A stretch of 64,000 bases of DNA from Paraglomus occultum (lineage: Eukaryota; Glomeromycota; Glomeromycetes; Paraglomerales; Paraglomeraceae), in the NCBI GenBank assembly GCA_910592205.1, contig CAJVPJ010000002.1, positions 50,426 to 114,425 of the forward strand, written 5' to 3'. A model generated the notes under the pieces. That model was given only the letters and a program-made list of their open reading frames with translations. It had not been told where the DNA came from and did not search any database. The position numbers were made by a program, and so were the translations under genes. Positions 16,082-30,844 of this stretch are shown piece by piece (positions within the stretch are counted from its first letter, which is position 1; each line of letters begins with the position of its first letter).

Positions 16082-16670
16082 CTAACTCGATTAGCATTGA
16101 CAAAGGAATCGACAATATCTTTTCTCATTGCGCAGATTCGATTGCGCCGTCGTAACCAAATTCGAGGATTATTAATACTTTGGACATTTGATACGGTCAC
16201 AAGCAACCAAACATTGGCGCCTCCTATAAAATTACAAATGATTGTTTTTTCTCTATGATAACTTATAATCGGTTACCATTCACGCATCAGATGATTCATT
16301 GTTCTTATCACATAATACTTTTTTTTTTTTTGCATCCCGAGTCTTCATTCCCAATATGTGAATTGTTAACACAGCCCATCCCACTAAAGGTCATTCAGTA
16401 CTACACAACAAGGCAGAACAAAATTCCGAATAACAATCGCAATCGTTATCTGAATATCACAAATCACAGTTTGGGCATTTTTGACTTGACGAATTATGAG
16501 TGGACCGTTAATAACAGGCGTGCAGTCTGGTCACGTACATATGCTGATGCATTATATTGTCTGCTTTGGTCAATTATGTATGATGTTTGGGGTTGTCGAG
16601 ACTATTTGTGCATGAGTTGACATTGCGACTCGGAATTGTACACTCTCCCATTAATTAGTAATATACCCTT

Positions 16671-16776
16671 TTTAATAACCCTCTTCTCTGTAACAGACCC
16701 TCTTCCCATCTTTTCCTCACATCTTCCCCTCCCCTCTTTCCCCTTCTCTCCCACCCCCATCCCCCCCAATTTCTCT
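16671..16776 (+). repeat. Polypyrimidine tract
   Basis: About 100 nt dominated by C and T on the plus strand, with few purines, able in principle to form H-DNA. It lies in non-coding DNA with no gene within 3 kb. Confidence 0.8.
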
Positions 16777-19700
16777 TATTACCATTCCCTTTTGTATGCA
16801 CTCGACCTTAAACTGGATGCGGTCGTATGACACAATTTTGCCAATGACTGATTGGATAAGCGGAAATTTAGGTTTGTACGAACCAAAGCGATAATATGTT
16901 GATATGATATGTATTGAATTTATACATTTGTACTATTCATTCACTTGCATATCTGTTTTGGTTTTCATTTATTTATAATTTTCAGTTAAATTAGATAAAC
17001 CTGTACTTTCGGCGAATTGTTCTTTTATTGATGGGGGCGCATGCAATTGAGAAAAAAATAGAAATTATTTCAATGACTGCAGAATGGACCAGTGAGAAGG
17101 GGGAAGCGACTACATTGAATGAAGCCTGCTTAGTCATTGTTGCTTGTTTGCATATCATTATGTGAACGGACGGACGTCTGCTGTTTGACAACTGAAAGCC
17201 AGCCGCAGTTAAGCGCCCACTCTGCGAATACATTACTGACACTTGTTATTATTCCTATGTATTAGTAATTAATCATGTATTGGATGTTATTGTCGATCGG
17301 CAGATTTGTTACATTTTCAACCAAAAACGGATCTTCCGCGTATCGGTATGTACAAACATCCAAACACAAATTTGTGTATATGTGTCCATTTTTATTCAAT
17401 TTACCAAGAATGATACATTGACTCTCACGCATTAGTGAGATTCACGTCAGGTTGGTTTTGTCGTCATGGTCCTATCGAACAATTGTTGACTCGGGTTATG
17501 GCCATACAAAATTCATGGCCAATCAATCAGATAATGAATGATGGCTCGGCATGCATAATACCAACTAGAATTGCACTTATAACAGCAGTTTTGGGCATAG
17601 TATAGACGCAGAGATATGGAAACGAATTTGCTGAAACGACCGACAATCAATATAAATATAACCCTATCTGTTTATGATTTGACTGTTACACGAGACTTCT
17701 GATTTTAGTTACCATATATGGTCGTCTCAACAATAACAATCCATTTATCGTAATTAGGTAACTCATTCAATTTCTCCGCATAAAAATTTACCTCCCGATC
17801 GGAGGACATTCATGCCATTTGATTGATATGGGAATGTAAGTGTCTATCAATTAACCCAAAATTATAAAACACGTGAATGAAACTAAGTTTGCGGATTCGC
17901 CCGAAAAATAAAAATTACGGATAATCAGATGTGTAAATGAACACATGTGTTATGTGTTTGTAATTAGCGTCCTTTTTGGTACAAGGACGGTCGGTATATA
18001 CAGGGTAATTGATTATCCTATATGAAGTCATTGGCTTGCGACTTTGAGGGCAATAGTTAAAATCGGTTGTGTGAATACTTAAATTTAGGTATATCATATT
18101 AATCAATGCCATCCGATAAAATCACCAACATTTTAGGGTAGAATATGTCATATAATTCTAAATTTAAACGTGTGTTCCAAGTGTGTCAAAAATACAATGA
18201 TCCTTTTGCCGTTATTCTCTTATTTCTTTCATATTACAAATTATTCTCGTAACCAAATAAAGAAAGCCTCTACTATACACGACGGATAGTCCGCCACAGA
18301 AGCACCTTATCTCTCTCTATATATAGTAATTGATAATACCAAATCCGTCACTCAATAATAACCAATTTAGACCATGATCCGATAGGCGTTGAGAAACATT
18401 TGTTTCCTCAGCAGTTCGCGTTGATGTCGTTGTACAGGTAGATGGTAATAGAGAAACATCTCACAGGCTCATGATCGAATGTTTGCCAGTTTCGAATTCA
18501 CACGAACAGTGATTGGCTAATGAAAGATACAATATATTTGTTTCTGAGAAGGAGTAGTCGTATAACAAGGAGTATATTATTTGATTTTCTTGGCGGTCGA
18601 TGGTAAATTAATTAACCTATTTTAAGCTTAGCAGCGACGCCGAATTTCAATGGACATTGGATAAGGTTGTTGGTATTTATTACCAAATACGTTGGCTTTG
18701 TCACCTGTCACTGATTGAAGCTTTACCTATGGAGAATGAAGAAAATATATTTGTTTTTCAGGGGGGTAAGAGAGGGGGAGTGGGGTATTATTGATATTCT
18801 GAAACCTATTTATGAAAATGATTAGCGAATTAAGATGATCTTTTTCTTTTTCATCCACACGATTGGAACACGTTACGCGCGCGCAAACTCTTGGCATGTT
18901 ACGTCGGGCAACTTGCGCTGTAAACATCAACGTGTATGCATGTACGCATGTTACAAACATTGAAACGTAATTTCTCCAATTGGTTGTTTCTCACTGCAAA
19001 AGTCCGAACAGACTTTTCTGTATTTTACCAACACGCACTCAATATCCATAAACTCGACAGTACAACATAGATTTATGCCTGGCTGACAATTGGTTTCGCT
19101 CCTCCCCCTCCCCCTACCCACATCCGCTCCCCAAAAATTATCACTGCCATTTGTCATTCTTGTTTGTCTGTTTCATCCGTGCTTATCGGTTTATCCCACC
19201 AACCAAAACTAAATGTTCTGGCAGTCTCATTGATAACAAAGCCAAAGAAAAACGTTAAACAATAAAGGAAAAATGTGTTTGCATGTGCAACGGAATATTT
19301 ACGATTGGCTCAGCCATTCTAGGACCAACCGCCGCTAAGAGGCGAAAAACGGTTGGTTTTTTTTCGTCGGTGACATGATGTCATCGTGTAACCAAATTTT
19401 CACATCTCTCAAATTTTTTACGAGAATAATGGGATTGATTGCAATGTTTTTTTTTATAGAACGTCAATTGGTCCTGTGACTATGAACAAACTGGGTTTGT
19501 TTGTATCGGCTGTTTTTGCAAGGAACGGTCGTACGCGATTTATAATTTCCCAGTTTGGAACGAGCCAAAAATATACCATCTCTTGCCTTCTTTTGGAATA
19601 GCTCTACTACCCATCGATTTTCTGATTGGGTCCTGTGGCAAATTAGTTGGATCAAACCTTCGTATTTAGGTCTCATATACTAAGTTCGATATGCTAAACC

Positions 19701-20719
19701 ATATCATACATGTTCAGCGCCAGATTTGAAATAGTCCGAAACTATTTTACATGTTTGTTCCAATGTTGTGTGAACTCGATTGTTAGACAATGATGTAATG
19801 TAGTGTCTACATTAATCTTTAAAGATCGTCTACAATAGTCGAATATGCGCATAACTGTCTTGCCCAATCACGCGAAGCATCAAACAATAAAGACAAATTC
19901 GTTCGTTATATCATAGTCTCGCAAGACTTGCTTTTATTCTGTTTTTATCGAAATTTAAAGATTACGTTTGAATTAAGAAATAGAAATATAAGTAACATTT
20001 ATAGACAACAAATTGCTTGAGGAAAATTAAAAGAAAAAGAAACAAAAAGAAACAATAATGTTAAAATAAAAAAAAGAAATAAAGTTTGAGGTTTGTAAAG
20101 GCAAAGACAAAAGTAATGTAAAATGGGTGAGTCATACGGAAGGTTCCAATCGGACTTTGTAAGAATCGTATAGTAAAAATCTCCCACAGGCATAAATCAA
20201 ATCATAGACAACTAATTCGTATAAGAAAATAAATATAGAGTTGTGAAAAGTAAGTGGTAAAGGTTAAGGGGAAGACACAGAAATCCCCTAAACGCAAACC
20301 CGCTTCTTTTTTTTTTTCAAAAGGGTAGAGAGGAATGCATTTTGCTTCCGCATATTTTTTGTTTTTGTGGCATAGTTGTTCTAAGCAACGGGGCCAAACC
20401 GCTTATTAGATAAAAAAAAAACCATAGAACCATAAAGTAATCTCTCAAAGAAATTAAATGTTTAAAAAAGAAAACCAAAATAGAAAGAGAATCCAATGGA
20501 AAGGAACCAACGATTAACGATCGCTTGCTTGTAATAACCGCGCTGCACCATCCAACTTTGACTTTCTCAATGTTCCTTTCCCATCCCCACTCGTATGATT
20601 AATATTGATGATTAAAAAGAATAAGAAGAAGAATAGCGTTTATAAGAAGGGAGGAGAGAGAGGGGAAACCACTTCAATCAGTCTGCAACGTCCCAACTCT
20701 CTTTGATCGACCCAGATCA
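16777..20719. other. AT-rich intergenic DNA, no supported gene
   Basis: Only short frames without family features. The 20,000-20,700 part is A-rich and probably includes the 3' UTR of the gene at 20,720. Confidence 0.4.
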
Positions 20720-21148
20720 TTAGCAAGTAACGTCAGGAGTAAGGGCCATTCGTAAAGTACTACCCCGCCTTCGTTGTATGAGCTCGTCAAACGCCTGCAT
20801 CTTGGCTTGGTACTCTGCTCTCTTTGCGGCGACTAATCTCTGTCTCCCGTTATCATGGACCGTAGAGAAACTGTATCGTCTGGGCATGGACGGCCTAGAT
20901 TCGTCTTCTTCGTCATGTCGATCTCTGACATGACTGGTTCCTTCTTGCTCGTTTGTAGACATGATGGCGAGCGTAGCATGAGTCATCGCAGTCGAGTACC
21001 AATTACTATCGTCATTAGAGGTGGAGATAGTGGCCATCCATTCTGGAGTCCATTCGTTTTGAGGGGAGACTGAGCTATTCTTCTTGGAGTTTGGGAATAT
21101 CTTGCTGAGGATTCTCTTGGGTGCGGATTTTGCTGAATGTTTATCCAT
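20720..21148 (-). CDS. Basic/acidic 142-aa protein, unknown function
   Basis: Single-exon gene. The frame is open to an ATG at 21358 (212 aa), but a TATAAAAG box at 21377-21384 sits only 18 bp above that ATG. The transcript should therefore start at or below it, and I choose the ATG at 21148. The protein begins with a Lys-rich segment (KHSAKSAPKRILSKIFPN), continues with an aromatic stretch (NEWTPEWMATIS and NWYSTAMTHATLAIM), then an acidic-basic patch (RDRHDEEDESRPSMPRRYSF), and ends in a likely helix, KRAEYQAKMQAFDELIQRRR. No signal peptide or membrane segment is seen. RRYSF and RRRGST look like basophilic kinase sites. I do not recognise the family. Confidence 0.6.
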   Translation of the reverse strand: MDKHSAKSAPKRILSKIFPNSKKNSSVSPQNEWTPEWMATISTSNDDSNWYSTAMTHATLAIMSTNEQEGTSHVRDRHDEEDESRPSMPRRYSFSTVHDNGRQRLVAAKRAEYQAKMQAFDELIQRRRGSTLRMALTPDVTC

Positions 21149-21376
21149 CTTTTGATAGGTGAAAGTAGTGTGTTTGTGGTGAGGTATAATGTCGTTAGGA
21201 GTGGATTTGATGAGGAAATGAGGGAAAAAAGATGATGAGCGAAGAGTGCGCTTGTTGCTATTTAAGTCGGCTTGGAGACCAAGGAGAGTATGTTCCAAGT
21301 GATTCCTTTTTTTTGGCTTTTTTTTCGAAGTTGGTTTAGAGAGAGAGATATTTAGCAAAAGGAAAATGGCTCGTCC

Positions 21377-21384
21377 CTTTTATA
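21377..21384 (-). promoter_or_regulatory. TATA box of the 142-aa protein gene
   Basis: TATAAAAG on the minus strand, 229 bp upstream of the chosen ATG. The same octamer lies upstream of three other genes in the window. Confidence 0.6.
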
Positions 21385-21854
21385 GAGTTTCGCATTACAC
21401 ATTATATAATTAAAATACGATTGCATTAAATAGTGTGTATATATGTTGTATATTATTAGAGTAGATATATGTATTGTGTATTGTGTATTATGTATTATGT
21501 ACATACTAATACGTATATATAATTATTATACATGCAATTCAATTAAATTCATTTATACAATAACAATATATATTTGTTACACTCACCCCAAAGTATTTAG
21601 GCCCCACCGAACATACGCACCCTTTTTTTACAAATGGTCTTTATTCTATTCTCCAGCTGATTCTTCAACAATAAGAGAAACCGTTGTGCTATATGTTACT
21701 GAGTTGGTGAAAGAGACCATCATAATCCTAGAGATTAGTACTTATTTCCTATTATTACCACAATTTGTTCAAGAGAAATGATATGGAAGAGCGTAAATGA
21801 AACAAATGCCCATATACTACATACTAATGTATGTATATATAATTTGTCCTATGT

Positions 21855-21887
21855 GATATGTGTGTGATATGTGTGTGATATGTGTGT
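21855..21887 (+). repeat. 11-bp tandem repeat, three units
   Basis: Three perfect copies of GATATGTGTGT in non-coding DNA. Confidence 0.9.
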
Positions 21888-21941
21888 GAAAAGGCGTTAC
21901 GGTGTGCCCCCCTCGGCATAGTGGGGGTTGATGAGAGAGAA

Positions 21942-21954
21942 GGGGGGGGGGGGG
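21942..21954 (+). repeat. Poly-G tract, 13 nt
   Basis: Uninterrupted run of 13 G in AT-rich DNA. Confidence 0.95.
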
Positions 21955-24690
21955 TAGAGACACAACATCACATTAACTAACCTAGTCGCAAGCAAAAAAG
22001 TAAAAACAAACGCAAACAATACCTATTAAAAAAAAAATAATATAATGATAACGAACATCAGTTATTAACCCTCATAATTGTATGAACGCTGCTACCCCTT
22101 CTTTGGCATCCCAGTCAATGAGCGGGGTATAATTTAGCCTTTGACTCATAATTCTCGGATTCAACTGCCCGTAACAAACGTAAATTGATAATACCTTTCA
22201 AACCATCGGTTAAAAAGGTGACACTTTGCGACTCTAGAACTTTTCTTTTTTCCTTAACAAATCGACATAAGGGCAAAATACTGACTAATCGTCAGCGCCT
22301 TTACGTTGTCCCCCTCATGGGAACTGGTTGAATACCAAGTCTTGATGAATAATTCAACAATGAAGTTATTATGTATGGCTTGTTACATTTTGTTTTCGTT
22401 GTATCATTCCTTTCATCTCATTTGATTATCTACATATCAACAGACGCTTGAAAGCACCAATAATTTTGATCCCCTGACCAAAGTTGGTAAAGAATTAAAC
22501 GACTTAATTCTACCAGACATAGCCAAGTTTATTGGTGTTTAATTGTTATTGTAACAGCAACACTAACATAATTGACGGCAACGTACTAATAAGGAAATGA
22601 ACAATGCAGTAAAAATAGTCAAATGCATATTACTACTTTCGTCATAACAAGTGTAATAAATGCAATTCTCCCATCGATTTATTACTCATACTTTGATGCA
22701 TACCATTATGTCTTTCCTTGTCAGCATATACTATCGTAATGCATTGAGTCGTTTAATTCTCTCTTCTTTACAAGGCCAACAGACGAAATAAACACATCCA
22801 GAACCTTCCGAGATATTTCGGAAATTTGAATGGTTAACTACATCTTATGTACTACCTAATAAACACATCTTGGTTGACCTCCCCCAAAACCAATAAACCT
22901 TGCAAAAGTATACAAAACAGGATCTTTGAAACGGTAAGCAAGACGTACTTAATCACAGATTCTAATGGATCTTTCTATGCATGTTATCACTTGTGGTCCG
23001 GAATACGTCTAGCCCTTGATATATAATCACACATTTGCGTCATTCAAATACGCCCACGTTCAATGTTAAGCCAGTCGTGCTGGGGGGATATCATTTGAAT
23101 TTGAATGCTAAACACCGAGTTTACGATAACCGGATCGTTTTCATTTACTACCCCCAAAGTTTTAGGAGCCCTTTTGTAACGCATAACCTTTACAAGTCAA
23201 TTATGGGCAAGTGGCGTAAAATTGGCTACATATGAAACGCGCGATATCGATGAGCTTGCATGCTGGTGAGTCTACACGCAAAGTTCGAGACCCATCTTGT
23301 GCGCTGCAAATATTGATATTGTGACAAATTTGTTTAAGTATTTCACACAGTCAATTTAAAAGCCCACTTATAATGTCGCACAATTAATATAGTGTTTACA
23401 GTTTACGCTATTAATATTGAACTTGGTTATACAGAATTCCGAGTGCAAGTGAATCAAATCGTCTCAAAAGAATTCGAGCTTTTTTTTTTCAGGTAAATAC
23501 TAAATTCGCTTACAGTGAACTTAATCAGTCTGATCATAACCATAGTGTATGTGGAACCAGTTTGCGTATCGAAATTTCATATTGATATTCCCGATCCTGT
23601 AAACTGTCACACAAACATAGTGTTAGTACGTGATTTGACTGAAAGAAGAAAAAAATTGAATGTACGGTAGCTCAAGATGATTCAATGTCATGATAAGCGA
23701 GAAGACGGATGAGGGGATGTGACAGTAAAATCGGAAGGAAAAGACGAGCAACGAAAAGGTGGGAACAATACGTAATAGAACATAGTCAGTATATCATCAA
23801 GAATTTGGCGAGGGCTGGTTGTCAGAGTAAAAATTTTGGCAGACGTGTTGAACCAGCCCCAATAAAGGTTAGTCTCCACTCTTTTGATCGAACAGGAATT
23901 GGGAATTATAATAAACGTTGGCTATAATGAACTAAAAGCTTCAGCCCCCCGAGGCGGGGCGGTCAGAGTCAACTGCTGTACTTTGCTATTTACTGTTGTG
24001 GAATTTTATGTTCAAAGAAAACGAAAAAGGAAACTTTCGAATAAATAATCATGCTCGCACAGCACAAGCGTGCGCAACAAGAAAAAAAACCCCCCCACTG
24101 AATTTTTTTACGTGCAGAAAAATAATTTATTCTTGTTATAACCATTGCGTTTTGGTATCTTTCCGTGTCGGTAAAATTCATCCCCACATGAATATCGTAC
24201 AATAGACTCTTTCTCTTTAATCACGAAATGTATGCAACCCTCTCGCCCATTCCAAACAGCCCAAGGTTCGCGGCTGACGGAATAAAATGAGAATATTCTT
24301 TGTTTTATTCCTGTTTTGGTCTGTGACACATATTGCATTTATTCATCACACTAGCAATCGGAATATTAGGGCTTCAAGTTTGAGGGGGAGGGTGTCTGCT
24401 CGCATGCGCCTCTTATCGTTTCACTTTACCGTGATATTATGTTGAACAGATGTATGCCAATGCAAATTTTTCGACTCTGTGCATACAATTATAATATAAG
24501 CAGGTTAAGGGTGAATGGCGTAGCATGGTAATTGGGCAATAATTTTGATATGTTCCGAGTGGCCCAGTCGTTTTAGGAAAAATTACATATAACTGTCCGC
24601 TTTGTTACCAACGCTATGGTAATTGTAACCAGTTGGCATTGACATACATGAATTAGGTGTTGGGTGTATTAGTATGGATAAAGAGGGTGT

Positions 24691-24794
24691 GAACAAAGAG
24701 ACAGAGGGAAAGAGAGAAAAAGAGAGAAAGAGAGGAGGCGAGAAGGTGAGTGAGTGAGAGAGTGAAAAAGTGAGTGAGAAAGTGAGAGTGAGAG
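24691..24794 (+). repeat. GA-rich purine tract with GTGAGA/GTGAGT repeats
   Basis: About 100 nt almost free of C on the plus strand, grading from GAGAAA-type to GTGAGT-type imperfect repeats. Non-coding. Confidence 0.85.
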
Positions 24795-27700
24795 CACAGA
24801 GTTTTAACACTTGTCAGCATGCATTTCACGCTAAACGAGCATGACATCGGACATAACACTATTGGGATGCGATGATTTAGAACACAGTTGGGGCCCCCGC
24901 TGTAAACGCCCTGACGGAATTGGCGTCACCTAAAGAGGGTTTACGTGATATTAGTGACTTAAAAGTCCTAGGTAGATGGATTAATCGACAATGCGGAGTA
25001 ACGACCATGTGATAAACTATGCTATTATTATGCTGTATTCTTAATGGTTGATCAGGAAAAAGCTATCGATTACAGGGTCAGGCAAAAAATCGATGATGAT
25101 AATATGTCACACATCATATAATATCAGTATATTGTTTGACGTTATTCAATCAGAATTATAGTACAGTATATTGCGTCTAATTAGTAACTAATACCGATGT
25201 TGCGGAGCTTTGGTTATTGTGAAGCTGCAATATATTGTTTATAATAGCATTTATAATAGCTAATCTCCGAAATAATAAGACTGCATACAATACCACCAAA
25301 AAACATCACAGCAAACATGACATCATTTTACATGCCAACAGTCGATCTCTCCCCAAATTAACACCAATTACGAACCAATCTCAATAAAAATTATGCGAAA
25401 ATGCGTGGGGATGACAAGTCGAGCAATATACAAATCATGGTACAATCGATTAAAATGGCATATAACACAGCAACGGATGGCTTTTCATGCATGATTAATG
25501 GTTAGCGACAATGGATTCATTCTCCCCAATAAACATTCAACTCCTTTATATTCTCCATCATTCTTTCTACGCATTCTCCTTTTTTTTCCTTCCCATCCCC
25601 CGCTCCGCCCCCCACCAATACATCTTTTCGTTATCACGCGAGTCACATATCGTGCATACGTACACGTTTATAGACCAAAAAAGAAAAGAAAAAAAAATAC
25701 CCCATCATCATATACACTTATATGCCAAGAGAACATTATATATAGCGTCATGTCCGAAAATAATATGACAAGGCTTGGTATAGGGGGGCAAGCAGTGACA
25801 TTGATAACAGTGACTAAATAGAATGAAATTTTTGACGCCCACATTTTTGAGGAGTGGGGTTAGTTCATACAGCTCGAACTGCGAGACACACGCACACACA
25901 TAAACTCCGTACATATGGATGCATATGAATAAAGATTACGATGACAAACAATAAACGAACCACACACATTGAGAAATATATATATAGAGATAACGAATGA
26001 CCATATTAAAATGTGAATCGATAAACTGGCATTGTTTACAAAAATAGCATTAACCTATTTGCTACAACTATCTAGAAAACTCGATAATATTCTTTCATGT
26101 CACATAATAATAAATAACCCTTTTTCATTCTTCATGTGGTCTGGCATACATCCCCTCATACATACCTCCTCCAAGCACCCTCTATTTTCCAACCCCAGTT
26201 TTTATAAAATCATGATTATTTTCGTTCCCGAGCGCTCAACTTAGAGTGAGGTCATGCTTATGCTATGCTATATATATATGCTATATATATGCCATATGCT
26301 TTCTACTGAAATGACAGATGGACGAAAAGAGTGTTCCTTGCTTGTCAGCTTGTCAGCTTGTTGCGCAGTAAATGTTTCGAGTAAAACGTAATGAGGGTGT
26401 CTCCCCGCTTGCAAGTCATATTAATTAAAACATAATAAAAAGCATGTGCATGCTATAACCGTAATTTTATTACACTATTCAACAAGAGATCGCCGATTGG
26501 GTCAAAAAGGGTCAATATAAACAATATTATATAATCTTTGATTAACACTGTCAACTAAACTTACCATGCGACAGATGACATCATAGCTAAAATTTTCATA
26601 ACTACGCGCTCTGTCGTTGGTCAATTTCAGAACCATTAAGTTATTAACCTCATAACTTGTATTCCTAAAATCTTGTTTATATCGGGTTTGTGTTAGCGTA
26701 GCATATTTACACGGTAAAACCAGCGGTAGTATGAATTTACGCTAATGAGTAATAAGGCTGTATTTTATATTGTAATGCATTATATATAGGTTATTGTTAA
26801 TTTATACTGATTATACAGGTATGTGTATATTTATGTGTATATTTATGTATTATACAACTACTAATCGCAAATAGCCCTATTAACGGGAACCGTACTTTCA
26901 CTATTTTACGATATGTATACGCTTTATTTCCTGCATGTATGCGGCTGAAAAGACTACTTTTTGATATTCGTGTGTAACTGAAAACTGAAAACCGGTAACT
27001 TTGATGTGAAAAGGTTATTAGAAAACTACTGCGGGTGGTGGTGTGAAAAAACGAGATATCCTAAAATCACCAAAAATTTATCACATTCACCAAGATCATC
27101 AATTATTTGTTTAATGTTTTGTCACAATAACATAACAAACCGAATGGGGGGGAGGGTCTGCTTGGCTAAACATGAAAATGAACAAGTCCTTGTTCTGAAA
27201 GTTGGGGTTCTTCATCCCTCTATTACGTATCAAGGTATAAAAATTTGGGGGCGACTTGTTACTCCCTCCCCCTATACCGATTAATTTGGCGGTAAACCAC
27301 TAAGACTGTAATCATGCTGTACAATCGTAATGGTATGGATTAGCGCCAGGTGTAAAGACAATGGATGTTTAGAATAGACAATGTATTCAACACGTTTGTT
27401 AATGCGAATCTCTTTGGTATGATCAGTTAATTCGTTCATTTTTCCAAAGAAAGAAAGCAGGGAGGGATACAAGAAGAAAAAGGAAGTCGTTATTAAAAAT
27501 TTTATGTACGTAGTACAGAATTTATGTAGTGCATAGAGAAAAAAAAAGGGGTGTGTGTGGGGGAAAGCGAACCAATATAATATATTTATAAACTGAAAAG
27601 CATGAAAGTAGTACCAATAATGATAATAATAGCAAACTAGCTAATCGTACGATCTGACACAATGAATTGAAGGAGGGGTGGGAGGGATGGCTTTGCTTTT

Positions 27701-27905
27701 CCCTAGGAATATGCATGTAATATTATGCACGTTGAGTCATTAAAGAAAACGTGGGCATAATCAACAATAATCGTTTGTACATACATGCTCCTCCATAAAT
27801 ATATGATCTTTGTGATCATTACCATCTGAAAAGGACACATCCAGATTTTCGTTTTTCTCCATGTCTCACTTTATTAAACCATCTCGGTGCATGCGTATTT
27901 GTTTG

Positions 27906-27970
27906 CCCTCCCTCCCCCCCTTTTTTTTTTCTCTTTCCCCCTCCTCTCTCCGCCTTCGCCCACCTCCCCC
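27906..27970 (+). repeat. Polypyrimidine tract
   Basis: Runs of C and T including eight C followed by ten T. Overlapping low-complexity frames on both strands are not credible genes. Confidence 0.8.
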
Positions 27971-29212
27971 ACAGTTTCACTACCCTCGTTGTCATCGCAA
28001 ATCTTGATAGGACCTATTACTCCACGTTGTTTTACACAGTTCCTTGTCGGCGTTACCAAAAAGCTGTCAAACTGCATGACATGATTGACGTCAAATGCCT
28101 GATGACTCGATTCAAATAACGGAACTGTCCGAATTGTACGATTGGATCGAATGAAAAATCGATGGCACTAATTAAAATTGTCGCAGAATAAAAGAAAAAA
28201 TGATGCTAAAATGATATAAACTAAATACAATACAATAAATATAATTATTCGTGTTAATATAAATTAAATGTTCATTTATAACTGATTTCTAGCTTTATTG
28301 AATGAGAATACCGATTATATGGAATAAAGAAAGGTATTACTCCATGATCGTGATTTAATTGCCACATGGAACAAGGAGAGGATATATGAAGTAACGACAT
28401 TGACAATGAGATTTAACATTTGACATTTCATGTTACATATTTATCTTATTCATTTATATGCAAGTTTTGGTTTCTTTACAGTTGACAAACTCAAACACCA
28501 TTATCAATTCGTAATTATATACTCGATTTATCGCTAGTACCGATACCAATATTATAAACTGGTTACGTTCACAAATTACGAGTCTCAACATGGCTCGTAT
28601 GTGTCACGTTCGATTATAATTTGCAGGGGTTCATTCCCGACGGGCTAATCAAAGAATTTAAAGTCTATGCAAAATATGGTTAAACGTCTGAAAAAAAATT
28701 TTAATTCTTTTTTTTTTTGTTCAGGCTACACATGTCCATTGTATAAATAACAGTATTATAAAATCTGTTTGAGGTAAGAACGTTCCGACAAACAAATACG
28801 TATCACTTGTAAACAATTCTCTTTATTATGGGGAAAATAGAAGGGATTAGCGATTTTTGAACTTGCCCTCTCCTGATTTCATGACGAATGATCATGACAT
28901 GTTTTATTTAGGACTGCTACTTTATGGCATCAAATACAGCGTTATTGTGACTTTCACATGCTGCAATTGGACGTTGCCCATGTGAGTCTTATTGACGCTA
29001 ACATTTATACAATGAATTTGATGGACAAGGCATGACGGATGATTGTTAGGATGCCGTAACCAATACCAATGAATGAATCCAAGAATATACTCCTGCATGG
29101 CTAAACGCTCGTCTTTTCGTCATTAGTGTCTCATATGCAATTTCACGTCATTTTTGTCAATTACGTCTGATCCGATAAGTTTACGATACCATACGCCCAG
29201 AGATCGCATTGT

Positions 29213-29228
29213 ATGTATGTATGTATGT

Positions 29229-29269
<41 letters not shown>

Positions 29270-29283
29270 TGTTTGTGTGTGTA
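29213..29283 (+). repeat. ATGT/GT microsatellite
   Basis: A short (ATGT) run followed by about 18 GT units and interrupted GTTT/GT units. Confidence 0.95.
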
Positions 29284-30833
29284 TATGGATACCATTGATC
29301 TTTAATACCAAACACATTACGCGGATTGTAAAAAAAGAGAATTACCAAAAGTGAGTTTAAAAAATGTATATCTATACCCCGCTTATTGACAGCGTGGGAG
29401 AAACCCGAGCAGATATTTGCAAGATCGGAATGTGAATAAAAAATTGGGGAATGGGTAAAAAAAGAAAAGGATATACATTAACTGCATATAAAAGCATGTC
29501 ACATTTGAAAGGTACACGTGTTATCTGCTCGTATATCTCTAAGCGGATCACACATCCACTAAAATTTCATTCATACAATTTTGTTTCAAAAAAATTTTCC
29601 GTAATTTTTACTCGCAAGTTTCAACCCCGCTTTTGGTTCCTATTCTGATCTCATGACTGATATTCAATCAAGTGATCATATGCTGGGTTATATTAACTAC
29701 GATCTTTCTCCCTCCTGTTATCGACAAAACTCTTACATAAGCAAGATCACGGATTAGCAGAGGGGGATGTATGCAAACCGGGATCATCCGTGTGCGTCAA
29801 ACATATCAAGTACAAAGGGGAAGAGGCGAAAAAAAAAAAAAAGAAATAATATCAGGTACCATAAAGTATTAATAGGTTGTGTTTAGTTACATTTACATTA
29901 TCGCTGTTACGTTACTACGTTATTACGCCGTATTGTAACACTTTTTGAATGAATCGACGATTCATATCCTGTACCCAAAATGCATCTCTCTAACCTAGCA
30001 TTAGCACAAATTACATAATATTGATACACGCGATACTTTATTTTCTCCTAATATCACACAGCTTTTCATATACTGGACCCTTGTTTAAATGAATGTATTA
30101 TGAACGCACATTTAAGCATTCGCTCTATTTTACGAACAATAGTTACCATTGAGAACACGTGTACTTATGCATGCTGTATAATACACATATAATACACATA
30201 TATTCGTTGCACTAGACTTGTAGTGGCTTGGTCTGCATCGAACTTGTCATGATTGGTTGGATTGTTCGAAAGGGAAAAAAGACTATTATGAGCGAATTGC
30301 ATAATCTGTGGATGATCACATTGAAAGAAAAATTTTTTTTTTCCTTCCCTTTTTTTTTTTTTTACGCATCGATGCTGATGTTGATAAAAGTAACACTGCT
30401 GTGTTTACCTACTGGAAAGGAATTGGATTATATGATATATGTTATTTGGGTACATTGGTTCTTACACTTGTTACATGATGTTGTAAATACTCGGTCGTTC
30501 ACGTAAAACTTGTGAATCTACTATTCGCATCGCTTTTTTCTTTCTTTTTCATTCTTTAAAAGGCAATAACCGTTAAATATCTATTAAAAGAAACAGTAAT
30601 ACCATACGCCCGACGTGTTATGTATTATCTTGCAATACCCCCTCGACACTTGATTTCCAATTGATTTTTACACAAAAAAAAAAGACAATACTAAGGGATA
30701 ATGAAATGCATTTATAGTGACCATTACGTAAATAAATCCAAACTCCGATTATATGTAACCTAATGATATACATTTGTTGATAGTCAAACGTCTCAAACAT
30801 TGAATCACAAATGACATTTCCTACACAAATACA

Positions 30834-30844
30834 CCCCCCCCCCC
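30834..30844 (+). repeat. Poly-C tract, 11 nt
   Basis: Uninterrupted run of 11 C. Confidence 0.95.

Noticed and set aside
16255-16620. 121-codon plus frame
   Set aside because: Contains a poly-T-derived Phe run, with no family features, promoter or splice partner.
28600-28660. GGGTTCATTCCC resembling a tRNA T-arm
   Set aside because: No D-arm, anticodon arm or acceptor pairing could be found around it.
29123-29354. His/Thr and Val/Cys-rich frames
   Set aside because: Translations of the GT microsatellite.
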